A stretch of DNA of 64,000 nucleotides, taken from the NCBI GenBank assembly GCA_934643145.1, contig CAKUBM010000004.1, positions 1 to 64,000 of the forward strand, written 5' to 3'. This stretch comes from an uncultured Collinsella sp. GTDB lineage: Bacteria > Actinomycetota > Coriobacteriia > Coriobacteriales > Coriobacteriaceae. Below are positions 33,501-41,677 of the stretch, in pieces. Position 1 is the stretch's first letter. Every line of letters begins with the position of its first letter. The position numbers and the translations under genes are program-made. The notes below the pieces were generated by a model, which was not told the origin of the DNA, searched no databases, and saw nothing but the letters and a program-made list of their open reading frames with translations.

Positions 33501-36500
33501 GCGACGATCTCGCCGTCGGAGCCGTCGGCCTTCACCTTGAGCAGCTCGAAGGTGAACTTGTCGTCCGCGGTGAGCTTGCGGCCGTCGAGCTTCTTGACCG
33601 CCTTCGCGGTAAAGCTGCCCTCGGGCGCCTTGTACGTATTAGTAAACGTCGGCGAAGCGTTGAGGATGCCGCCGTCCTCGTACTTGACGGAGCAGTCGAG
33701 CTTGGCGGGGTCATCGGTCGCAACGGTAGCGGTCACCGTCACATAGTGCTTACCGGTGTCGTAGGAAACGCCCGTCTCGGTGCCAGCCTTCTCGCGCATG
33801 AGGTAACGGTGCTCGCCGGCGGAGGCCAGCGTGACGCTCGGGAACGCCACGTTGCCGTCGCCGTCGTTGGTGGCCGTCGCGATCGTCTTGCCGGCCGTGC
33901 CGTCCGCCCCGGCCTCAACGAGCTCGAAGGTGAACTCGCCGGCCTTGAGCTCACGGCCCTCGAGTTTCTTCTTAGCGCTCACGGTAAAGCTGCCCTTGGG
34001 CTTCACGGTGTAGGTGTTGGTGATGCTCTCCTTGGATTGCTTGCCCGCCTCGATCGAGCCCGTCACCGCGCCGCTCGCCTTGTAGCCCGCGGGGACGTCG
34101 AGCTCGGTGATGGTGTAGCCCAGGCCCGGCTCCAAGTCCTTCCAGGTCTTGGATTTGCCGGCCGTGAGGGTGAACTCCTCGCTCTCGCGCGCGGTATCCC
34201 AGTCGATGCGGAACTTGAAGCTCTTGCCGGCATCGCTCTCGGGCGCGCCCTTGACCTTCTTGGTGAAGGTGAGCGAGCCGTAGTGAGGCTCAACGGTCTT
34301 CGTCTTGTTGGCGAACACGGGCAGCGAGGACTTGCCGTCGTAGGTTACGTCCGCGCTCAGGGAGCCGTCGTCGGCAGCGGTTACCTTAACCGTGACGTTG
34401 CGCGCGGTCCCGTCATAGGTGATGTGATCTTTAACATGGTCGACGGCACCCTCGGGCTCGACCTCGGAGATGGTGTAGGTATAGGTTCCCGCCTTGTCAT
34501 AGGTGATTGAGCCGAAGTCCACCGCACCGCCCGCGCCGTTGGCGACCGTCAGGCTGCCGCCTGCGGCGCCTTCGGGCATGGGAGCCTCGCCCTCCGCGGC
34601 GAGCGTGAAGCTGAAGGCGTCGCCTGCGGCAGGCTCGCCGTCGAGCGTCTTGAGCGCGGTGATCGACGCGTTCGCAGATTTCTCGCCGTTCGAGACCTTG
34701 TTGGTGAACACCGCGGTCTTCATGCCCGCAGGATCGATAGTCCCCGACGTATCGGACGAGCTCACGAGCTTGTAGCCCGCGGGCGTCTTCTCGTACACGT
34801 TGTAGCCCGTGCCCGCCGGCAGGCCGTCGATCACGCCGGCCTCGCCAGCGCGCAGGGTGATGTCGAACGCGCCGTCCTTGATATCGACGCTGTTGTCGAT
34901 GGGCTTCCACTGTGCGGTGAGGGTCGCCGTGCCGCCCCTGCGGCTGATGCCCCCCTCGACCACGTCACCCGGCTGATAGATCTTGGACGGGTCGACGCTC
35001 GCGCTCAGTTTGTCGCCAGCGACCTTCCAGCCCGCAAATTCATAGTTCAACGAGTAGAACATGCACTTTGGGAAAGTGAAGGCATCGCCCTCCTTGGATG
35101 TCGCGGAGGCCATTTCTCCAGTGGCGTCATCGGAGTCCGCAGCATAGTTCACGGTATACGAAAAATTAATCGGCACACGGCGCCAGGTGCCAGGATGAGC
35201 GAAACCGTCGGCAAGCTCTGACGAAGCCAGCTGATCACCGTTTTCGACACACTCCCACGTATCGGTAAACAGGAGATTATCATAGGAGGACCCAAAGTTT
35301 GAACCCTCAGGCAGTCTGGTCTCTCCCCCCAAAACTACTTCATTGAGCGTTTTGCATAAGGAAAACATATTCAGCGCATACCATACCTCCGAGGTGTTCC
35401 AGCCGGAGAGATCGAGGGACGTCAGGGCCGAGCAGCCGTAGAACATTTCGCGCATGCCCGTCACGCACGAGGTGTCGAGGCCGGAGAGGTCGAGGGACGT
35501 CAGGGCCGAGCAGCCGTAGAACATCCAGCCCATGTCGGCCACCTTCGAGGTGTTCCAGCCGGAGAGGCCGAGGGACGTCAGGGCCGAGCAGCCGTTGAAC
35601 ATGTGGCCCATGTCCGTCACGCACGAGGTGTCGAGGCCGGAGAGGTCGAGGGACTTGAGGCCCGAGCAGCCGCCGAACATGTCGTTCATACCGGTCACCT
35701 TCGAGGTGTTCCAGCCGGAGAGGTCGAGGGACGTCAGGGCCGAGCAGCCGTAGAACATGCCGTTCATACCGGTCACCTTCGAGGTGTTCCAGCCGGAGAG
35801 GTTGAGGGACGTCAGGGCCGAGCAGCGGCTGAACATGGAGCTCATGTCGGTCACCTCCGAGGTCTTCCAGCCGGAGAGGTTGAGGGACGTCAGGGCCGAG
35901 CAGCCGCTGAACATGGAGCGCATGTCCGTCACCTCCGAGGTGTTCCAGCCGGAGAGGTCGAGGGACGTCAGGGCCGAGCAGTCGCGGAACATCCAGCCCA
36001 TGTCGGTCACCTTCGAGGTGTTCCAGCCGGAGAGGTCGAGGGACTTGAGGGCCGAACAGCCCTCGAACATGGAGCGCATGTCCGTCGTCACGCACGAGGT
36101 GTCGAGACCGGAGAGGTCGAGGGACGTCAGGGCCGAGCATTTGTAGAACATGTAGTTAATGTCGGTCACCTTCGAGGTGTTCCAGCCGGAGAGGTCGAGG
36201 GACTTGAGGGCCGAGCAGCCGTAGAACATGTAGCTTATGTCCGTCACGCACGAGGTGTCGAGGCCGGAGAGGTCGAGGGACGTCAGGGCCGAGCAGTCGC
36301 GGAACATGGAGCACATGTCCGTCACGCACGAGGTGTCGAGGCCGGAGGGGTCGAGGGACTTGAGGGCCGAGCAGCCGCTGAACATGGCTACCATGTCCGT
36401 CACGCACGAGGTGTCGAGGCCGGAGAGGTCGAGGGACGTCAGGTCATTGCAGCCTTTGAACATGGAGTGCATGTCCGTCACGTTGGAAGTATCCAGACCC

Positions 36501-39500
36501 GAGATCTCAAGAGTCGTCAGGTCATAGCAGCCGTAGAACATAGCGCGCATGCTGGTTGCCTCGGAAGTTGACAAGTAGCCCACTATTGAACGGAGATTAC
36601 CCAGCTCTGCGTATTCAGTGACGTCAGACCAGCAGTTGCAGTCGTCCGTCTCGCATCCGTTCTCAAGCTCAAGGTACATGACAACATACCCTTTTGCCCT
36701 AATGACTTTTCTCAAATCGAGCCAATTAAACTTTCCCGCATGCACGCGCATGGCGCCGTCTTCATAGAGGTCCCATTTGCTGGTACCCACGATGCCGCTT
36801 TCCCTGAGCGTGCCGTGCACCAAAGCGTCAGGCAGCATTACCTTTTTGTCCTTGTAGAGGCCGTTTTGGAAATCTTCGTACCAGTTCTTGATATTGATAT
36901 TGGGGTCCTCGGCGGCAGCCGCTTTTGCTTTTGCCCTTGCCCTTGCGGGGGCCTTTGACATATTCGTGGATGAATCGTCCACTCCTGCAGAAGTCTGCCC
37001 GGATTCGGCAGCCTCTCCGGCCTCATTGTTAGTGCCGGCGGCGGCAAGTTGCGCTCCCAGCGGCTCAACCGCGCTCGCGGATGCTTCAACAGGCTTTGCC
37101 GCAACGGCAGCTGCGCCCAGGAGGGCGTTCAGCGACCGTCCGTCCGAACTCAAAACCATTTCTGCGGCAGGAGGCTCGCTCGACTGGGCGGCGGCAGTCG
37201 CCGCCTCGTCCGCGGCGTCGCCCTCGCCGGTATAGGCCTCGCGCTTAAAGGAATACGAGCCGTCCTCGGGCAGGTTCTTGCCGGTGAGTTGCACGCGGAA
37301 CGTGAACTCCTTGTTGGGATCGGGGTTGTCGCCTTCCATCGTTTTAGCGATGCGCAGCTTACCGTCCTTGAGCTTGTTCTTAAAGACCGGCTTGGCATCG
37401 GAGCTTACGTCAAAACCCAGCGCGCCGTCGCCGTTGTCCACCACCTTCACGGTATAGACGAACGAACGCTGGCTGTCGTAGTCCACTGTGGAATCGGCAC
37501 CTTCGCCCGCGGGCACAACCTCGCTCACACGGAAGCGATAGGTCTTACCGGCGTCCGCCTCGGTAAACTGCAGCGCCTGGACGCTCTCATGGCTAAAGAC
37601 AATCTTGCCGTCGGCCGAGTTGGTGGTAGTGCCGACCGCTTCGGCCTGCTCGTTGTCGCCCTCGCCCGTCAGCTTCTCCAGCTTAAAGGTGAATTCATCG
37701 TCCTTGAGGTCACGGCCTTCGAGCGTCTTCCATGCTTTGAGGTCGACAGTTCCTGACGCATGGTATGCGTTGGTGAACGTCGGCGCAGAACCATCCCCGT
37801 AGGAGACGTCGCACGCAAGCGTACCGTCACCGTTGTCGGTCACCGAGACCGTAGCCGTGGCGGCGGCATCGGAATAGGTATAGCCCGCGGCTCCGGTATT
37901 TCGCTCACGGATGGTATAGGTGTATGTTTTGCCCACGTCGGCCAGACCATACTTAATAGCCCCGAAGTTCACCGCACCGTCGGCGGCGTTGCGCGCGGTA
38001 ACCACGATGTTACCGGCCTCGTCCAGCACGTCGAACGTAAACTGTTTAGCCTTGAGCTTGCGCCCCTCGAGCACCTTCGTGGCACTGAGGTACGCCTTAC
38101 CGGTGGCGTTATACGTATTGGTGAAGCTCGCAGTGGCGGCGCGCTCCTCGCCGGCACGAATCGTGCCCGTAGCGCCCGTGGAATCGGTCTTCTTGAAGCC
38201 CGCGGCCTTGGCCTCGGTCACCTCATAGGTAGTCTCGGAGGGAATACCCGTGATGGTCGCCGTCTGGCCGCCGCGCAGCTTAATGGTGTCGCCGTTGCCC
38301 ACCGTACCTGTGGCGACCTGCGCACCTGCCGCATCGGTCACCGCGTAGGCGAACGTGCCGCCCTCGGGCTCGCCCTCGGGGGTGGTCAGCGCCAGCTTAA
38401 ACGAGAACTCCTTCTGTGCGCTCACGTCCGTGGCATCCTGTACGGCCTTACTGATCTTGAGCGTACCGTAAGGGTTGTACGTGTTGGTGACATCCATGCC
38501 GGCAATGCTCGTCACGTAGCCCTCATAGTAGGTTTCCTCGCGTACCTCGTATGCAATCTCTATGCCATGGTCGCGATACTTGGGTAGGCTACCGAAGCTG
38601 TAGTTCCAATCGCCAGAGTCCGCAGCCTTGACGGTCTTGCTCTTGACCAGCTCGCCATCGGCGTAGAGGTCGATCTTGACCTCCTTGGGGCGCTTGCCCG
38701 CGGCGTCGTTGGCGTCGTCCCAAATCTTGCGGCCGGCGATCTCGACCGTCTCGACCCTATGCTTGTTGGTGACCGTAAACTCATAACCCGTATCGGTAGG
38801 GTTCATGCGCACGTCGGCCAGATAGCCCTCGGGCGTCTCCTCCTTGACACTGTAGGCGATGGTATCACCCTCGTCATTGAGAACGCACAGTCCGTCATCA
38901 GACCCAAAACTTGCCTGCCAATTGTTAACATCACTCAGCACGGCGCTCTTGCCCGTGTCCTGCCCATCGGCGTACAGATGCACCGTCACGCTCTGGGGGC
39001 GCTTGCCGTCCCGGTCATCGCTGTCGGACCAAGCCTTCTTTATCGTGATGCCAAAAGGCTTGAGACCAACCTTGGTGTAGTCTTTGCGGATCACCTGGTT
39101 GGGCGACTCCACGCCCACGTTACTGATTGTCGTGCAGCGCAAGATGGCATTGTTGTAGGCATGAGCGCCGCCGGTGAGACCGGACTCGCTCTCCCCCTCT
39201 GTAAGGTCGGTATCGAACCACCTACCGTACGCGGTGGGATCTTGCTCAAGGTCCTTGACCTCGGGCGCCCGCATGCGAATCGTAAACGCCGCCGTATCGC
39301 CCTCGTCCACCACAAAGTCACTGCCGTCGGTCTTTTTGGTAGCGTCCACGGCAACCGCGGTCACGTCATCGAGGCTCCCCTCATACGATTCCGCCGGCGT
39401 CCAGATGGAGCGATCCTTGAGGTCGGCTTGAGCCTCCTTGCTCTCGGAATCGAGTGTAAGCTGGTCTGCCGGCACCGTCGAATAATACACATGCGGATCG

Positions 39501-41677
39501 GCACCCGCACGCTCGAGAACGCTCACGTCCACACCCAGCAGGTGGCCCTTCCACATGGCATCGCCTGCATCGGGCTTGTCTCCTTGGATGGTCTTGCTTG
39601 CCGGGTCGAACGCATCGACTGCATCGAAGAAGCGAATGTCCTTGGCACTCGAGTTGTCAGGGTTGTTGAGCGAGATGCGATAGCTGTACACGCCGTTCTC
39701 AAAGACGTTGCGAGCACCGTCCTTGTCGAGGCCCGAGCTCCACGCGCCCTCGTCATTAGTGTCAACCTTCTTGTCGAGCTGCGCCACCGACCACGACAGG
39801 TGGTCGAGCTTGACCGATACGCGGGCATATACGAACGACGAGTTATCGCTCTCGGGATCAAGGTCGGTCATGGCATCCTCGACGCCCTTGACCGCATCCT
39901 TGGACGCCTGGTTGTTGCCCGCAAGCGGATTGTCGGGCTCGCCCTTGTAGCCGGCGATGGTACCCCAGCGGGGTTCCGCGCTTTCGTAGGCAATGTTGTT
40001 GACGAGCGTGGATCCATAGTCGCGCTCGGTGTCGAACGAGTAGACGGCGTCGAACTTCAGCGTGATTTTATCGCCGTAGCCGTCGTAGGGCTGGTTACCG
40101 GCGCTCCACCTGCTGCGGTACTCCGGATTGGGGGCAACGCGCGTTTTCACCGTCATGAGCGTACGCCCGGTGCCCTTATAGTTGCGCTTGAGGCCCACGC
40201 TCTCCACCGCGTTGTCGCCATTGAGCTTGACGGTGCCCAGCTTGGGCTCAACGCCCTTGGGCAGCAGATCGTAGAAAGTGCCGGCCGTATCTGGCGTAAA
40301 GATGCCCGCCGCCGCGGCCTCGTTGTAGTCGGTAAGGGTCGTGAGGTTGGTCTGCTCGTACACATTGGCCGTGTAGTGGAGCGTGGTTGTCTGACCGTCC
40401 TTGTCGGTATCGTATTTCACGCCCTTGTCCATGCTGATGCCCGATGCCGCGCCCGTCAGGAAATCATCATCGCTCTTGGGGCCGCACTCCACGATGAGGT
40501 CGCCGTTGAAGTCGTAGTTGTACGACTTTGCGGTATTGCGCAGGATCGTCTCGGGCGTATCGGAGTCCTTAAAGAGCTGGTCCACGCGCGCACGGATGCG
40601 CTCCGTGGGCTTAAGGCGCACGTAGGGGTGCATGATATAGGTGACGCCCGCCGTCTTGGTGCTCAAGCAGGTCTTGATATCGGTCACGCCGGCGTCCTTG
40701 GGAAACAGCAGTCGCGTTCCGTCTGCGCTCACACTCGCACCATTTTGCGGCTCCACGGCAACTGCACCGGAACGGTAGCTGACGGTGCCGTAGCGCACCC
40801 AGTTGTCGCCCTCCTCGGTACCGGATTTCACCGAACCCCAGATCTCGATATCGGGCTGTTTGGCGTTATCGCCGTCCACCACATAGCCGTAGTTGCCCGC
40901 CCCGATGCTGCCATAGTGAACAGCACCGTCGGAGTCCTCGTAATAGCCATAACCCGTCTGCGTGTAGCGTTGGTAGCCGTAGACCGTGGGCTTGTCGACG
41001 CTCACGCCCTCAAACTCAAAGTCGTCCGCCGTGAGGTCGTCGTCGGTATGGTCGAAGCGCACCGAGTAATCGGGGGTCTCCATGCGCACGGCCTGCTTGC
41101 CGTAGTCGCCCGCGAGGAACTGGTTATAGTCGGTCTTGCCGCCCTTGTCCGTAGTCCAGGGTCCGGTAAAGCCCACGGTCTCCACATCGTAGCTACACAC
41201 GGCATCGCGCCCTAAACGCAGGCTATCGAGCGCATATGGGTAGTTATCGCACTTGCCACGTTTGCTCGAGTACGAGCCGTTTGAATATTTGAACACGTTA
41301 AAATGCCCGTGCGGGTCTTGGAACTTGATGGGAGAGTAGGTAAGCTGCGCTGTTGCCGGGGCAGAAGTGACCTCGTGATCATCCGCCGAGGTGAGCGTGT
41401 AGCCCACCTTGTGCTTAAGCTTATAGTGCCCGCCCAGCTTAAACTGGTCCTTGGGGTATGCCATGTAGGTGTGCAGATAACCCGTACTGTTATTGGAGCT
41501 CACATAATCAAGGCAGTTCTCGGCGGTAAAGCGAATATCCTGCGTGGCATCGTCGCCCTTGTTGCCGACCGTCTTACCGTTATAGCTCACGCCCAAAAGC
41601 TTCGCCTCGTAACCGCTGTCGCGCCGTCGGTCGATCCCTGCAGCACGTACTTTTGGTTTCCACGCGCGCTTGTCCAC
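30578..41677 (-). CDS. Giant LPXTG-type surface adhesin, main part (after frameshift)
   Basis: Open frame of 3,699 residues that is the continuation of 41587-42972. Order by bases, 5' to 3': adhesin-like region (41600-39060); Cna-B domains (39060-38110); two isopeptide pilin domains (38110-37390); a Cna-B domain split by a large insert (37385-34690). The insert holds 15 full and one partial BspA-like repeats of about 24 residues (MFxGCSALTSLDLSGW pattern, 35345-36550) and an InlB-type B repeat. Then come a further pilin and a Cna-B domain, and nine tandem Spy0128/FctA-like domains (33999-30770), each with LEGR..LK and FTNxY motifs for Lys-Asn isopeptide bonds. The end has a Pro/Thr linker, the sortase motif MPSTGD, a helix and an RRKRR tail. 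The GTG at 41677 is probably not a real start. Confidence 0.9.
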   Translation of the reverse strand: MDKRAWKPKVRAAGIDRRRDSGYEAKLLGVSYNGKTVGNKGDDATQDIRFTAENCLDYVSSNNSTGYLHTYMAYPKDQFKLGGHYKLKHKVGYTLTSADDHEVTSAPATAQLTYSPIKFQDPHGHFNVFKYSNGSYSSKRGKCDNYPYALDSLRLGRDAVCSYDVETVGFTGPWTTDKGGKTDYNQFLAGDYGKQAVRMETPDYSVRFDHTDDDLTADDFEFEGVSVDKPTVYGYQRYTQTGYGYYEDSDGAVHYGSIGAGNYGYVVDGDNAKQPDIEIWGSVKSGTEEGDNWVRYGTVSYRSGAVAVEPQNGASVSADGTRLLFPKDAGVTDIKTCLSTKTAGVTYIMHPYVRLKPTERIRARVDQLFKDSDTPETILRNTAKSYNYDFNGDLIVECGPKSDDDFLTGAASGISMDKGVKYDTDKDGQTTTLHYTANVYEQTNLTTLTDYNEAAAAGIFTPDTAGTFYDLLPKGVEPKLGTVKLNGDNAVESVGLKRNYKGTGRTLMTVKTRVAPNPEYRSRWSAGNQPYDGYGDKITLKFDAVYSFDTERDYGSTLVNNIAYESAEPRWGTIAGYKGEPDNPLAGNNQASKDAVKGVEDAMTDLDPESDNSSFVYARVSVKLDHLSWSVAQLDKKVDTNDEGAWSSGLDKDGARNVFENGVYSYRISLNNPDNSSAKDIRFFDAVDAFDPASKTIQGDKPDAGDAMWKGHLLGVDVSVLERAGADPHVYYSTVPADQLTLDSESKEAQADLKDRSIWTPAESYEGSLDDVTAVAVDATKKTDGSDFVVDEGDTAAFTIRMRAPEVKDLEQDPTAYGRWFDTDLTEGESESGLTGGAHAYNNAILRCTTISNVGVESPNQVIRKDYTKVGLKPFGITIKKAWSDSDDRDGKRPQSVTVHLYADGQDTGKSAVLSDVNNWQASFGSDDGLCVLNDEGDTIAYSVKEETPEGYLADVRMNPTDTGYEFTVTNKHRVETVEIAGRKIWDDANDAAGKRPKEVKIDLYADGELVKSKTVKAADSGDWNYSFGSLPKYRDHGIEIAYEVREETYYEGYVTSIAGMDVTNTYNPYGTLKISKAVQDATDVSAQKEFSFKLALTTPEGEPEGGTFAYAVTDAAGAQVATGTVGNGDTIKLRGGQTATITGIPSETTYEVTEAKAAGFKKTDSTGATGTIRAGEERAATASFTNTYNATGKAYLSATKVLEGRKLKAKQFTFDVLDEAGNIVVTARNAADGAVNFGAIKYGLADVGKTYTYTIRERNTGAAGYTYSDAAATATVSVTDNGDGTLACDVSYGDGSAPTFTNAYHASGTVDLKAWKTLEGRDLKDDEFTFKLEKLTGEGDNEQAEAVGTTTNSADGKIVFSHESVQALQFTEADAGKTYRFRVSEVVPAGEGADSTVDYDSQRSFVYTVKVVDNGDGALGFDVSSDAKPVFKNKLKDGKLRIAKTMEGDNPDPNKEFTFRVQLTGKNLPEDGSYSFKREAYTGEGDAADEAATAAAQSSEPPAAEMVLSSDGRSLNALLGAAAVAAKPVEASASAVEPLGAQLAAAGTNNEAGEAAESGQTSAGVDDSSTNMSKAPARARAKAKAAAAEDPNINIKNWYEDFQNGLYKDKKVMLPDALVHGTLRESGIVGTSKWDLYEDGAMRVHAGKFNWLDLRKVIRAKGYVVMYLELENGCETDDCNCWSDVTEYAELGNLRSIVGYLSTSEATSMRAMFYGCYDLTTLEISGLDTSNVTDMHSMFKGCNDLTSLDLSGLDTSCVTDMVAMFSGCSALKSLDPSGLDTSCVTDMCSMFRDCSALTSLDLSGLDTSCVTDISYMFYGCSALKSLDLSGWNTSKVTDINYMFYKCSALTSLDLSGLDTSCVTTDMRSMFEGCSALKSLDLSGWNTSKVTDMGWMFRDCSALTSLDLSGWNTSEVTDMRSMFSGCSALTSLNLSGWKTSEVTDMSSMFSRCSALTSLNLSGWNTSKVTGMNGMFYGCSALTSLDLSGWNTSKVTGMNDMFGGCSGLKSLDLSGLDTSCVTDMGHMFNGCSALTSLGLSGWNTSKVADMGWMFYGCSALTSLDLSGLDTSCVTGMREMFYGCSALTSLDLSGWNTSEVWYALNMFSLCKTLNEVVLGGETRLPEGSNFGSSYDNLLFTDTWECVENGDQLASSELADGFAHPGTWRRVPINFSYTVNYAADSDDATGEMASATSKEGDAFTFPKCMFYSLNYEFAGWKVAGDKLSASVDPSKIYQPGDVVEGGISRRGGTATLTAQWKPIDNSVDIKDGAFDITLRAGEAGVIDGLPAGTGYNVYEKTPAGYKLVSSSDTSGTIDPAGMKTAVFTNKVSNGEKSANASITALKTLDGEPAAGDAFSFTLAAEGEAPMPEGAAGGSLTVANGAGGAVDFGSITYDKAGTYTYTISEVEPEGAVDHVKDHITYDGTARNVTVKVTAADDGSLSADVTYDGKSSLPVFANKTKTVEPHYGSLTFTKKVKGAPESDAGKSFKFRIDWDTARESEEFTLTAGKSKTWKDLEPGLGYTITELDVPAGYKASGAVTGSIEAGKQSKESITNTYTVKPKGSFTVSAKKKLEGRELKAGEFTFELVEAGADGTAGKTIATATNDGDGNVAFPSVTLASAGEHRYLMREKAGTETGVSYDTGKHYVTVTATVATDDPAKLDCSVKYEDGGILNASPTFTNTYKAPEGSFTAKAVKKLDGRKLTADDKFTFELLKVKADGSDGEIVATAENDADGNVTFPSVTVASAGEHRYRIREKAGSAAGITYDKRAYDLTVTARASQADDSKLECTVAYIGTDAAAEPPVFTNSYEAKGTFAAHATKSVKGADLKKDAYTFELLEVETDGSDGEVVATAKNDAEGNVTFGDVTVTSLGEHRYRMREVAGDEAGMAYDTAARDLTVTATDAGNGKLNCEVAYEGGAEPEFVNVFQKPGTFVARAHKALDGRKLKKDEFEFELVKVKDDGSDGEVVASAKNDATGNVVFGKLSVDAKGRYKYRIREKAGKDGSVIYDKTEYDLDVVATDDTDGNLSCQVVYGTPDHVVPTFTNNIKTPEGSFKVKATKRLEGRKLKEGEFEFKLVEVEADDSDGDVVATAKNDADGKISFGKVELKGAGERSYRIREVKGSERGVAYDAAARDLTVKATDNGDGTLKCVVSYEGGSAPVFTNKYTAPKGSFRVEASKVLEGRKLKADEFEFELVKVKADGSLGKVVATAKNGADGKVEFPTVELTGEGTRSYRIREVKGDAGGVTYDEKSYGLTVDARMSEGDDAKLDCTVSYDGGSAPTFTNAYRAEGGFKVSASKKLEGRELKAGEFEFELVDADGKVAATAENKADGSISFPEVELTAAGTYAYSIREKAGSVPGVSYDSKGHGLTVAATDNGDGTLSCDVSYDGGEAPTFTNRYEARGSFKAEATKVLDGRDLKDREFSFELVKVKTDGSDGKVVATAENGADGKVSFPEVTLDAAGTYGYRIREAKGDKPGVAYDRNEYGLTVAATDNGDGTLSCDVSYDGGSAPTFTNRYEAKGSFKAQATKRLDGRELKAGEFEFELIGLNDDGTEGDVVATAENDAAGNVVFPAVEVASAGTYHYRVREKAGSEPGVTYDIATYDLTVTAVDNGDGTLTCSIAYANESEPQFVNTYTPPTNPPANPPSTTKTTQTTTTHKRKRGTMPSTGDDTWALACGMALAGSVTCALGVASRRRKRR
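30770..33999 (-). repeat. Nine tandem pilin isopeptide-domain repeats of about 350 bp
   Basis: Nine consecutive units, each opening GSF/GTF...LxGRxLK and closing FTNxY. The last three are most alike (for example LTVAATDNGDGTLSCDVSYD shared), consistent with recent duplication. Confidence 0.9.
35345..36550 (-). repeat. Tandem 72-bp repeats encoding BspA-like leucine-rich repeats
   Basis: About 16 direct DNA repeats of 72 bp (one of 75 bp, near 36080) with high identity. Each encodes MFxGCSALTSLDLSG followed by WNTSKVTDM or LDTSCVTDM. Two alternating unit types (W-N-T-S-K/E and L-D-T-S-C) suggest expansion by recombination. Confidence 0.95.

Noticed and set aside
30704..34510. 1,268-codon plus-strand frame
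   Set aside because: Antisense shadow of the repetitive pilin domains of the adhesin; repeats of one unit, no start signal or fold.
35345..36550. CRISPR-like regular repeats
   Set aside because: The 72-bp units are contiguous without unique spacers and encode leucine-rich repeats in frame.
35603..36571. Plus-strand frame with GEVEGRQGRAAAEH-type repeats
   Set aside because: Antisense of the 72-bp leucine-rich repeats; the opposite strand gives a known domain.
41587..41677. Programmed frameshift in the adhesin
   Set aside because: No slippery heptamer, downstream pseudoknot or internal Shine-Dalgarno is visible at the overlap; mutation or sequencing error is simpler.
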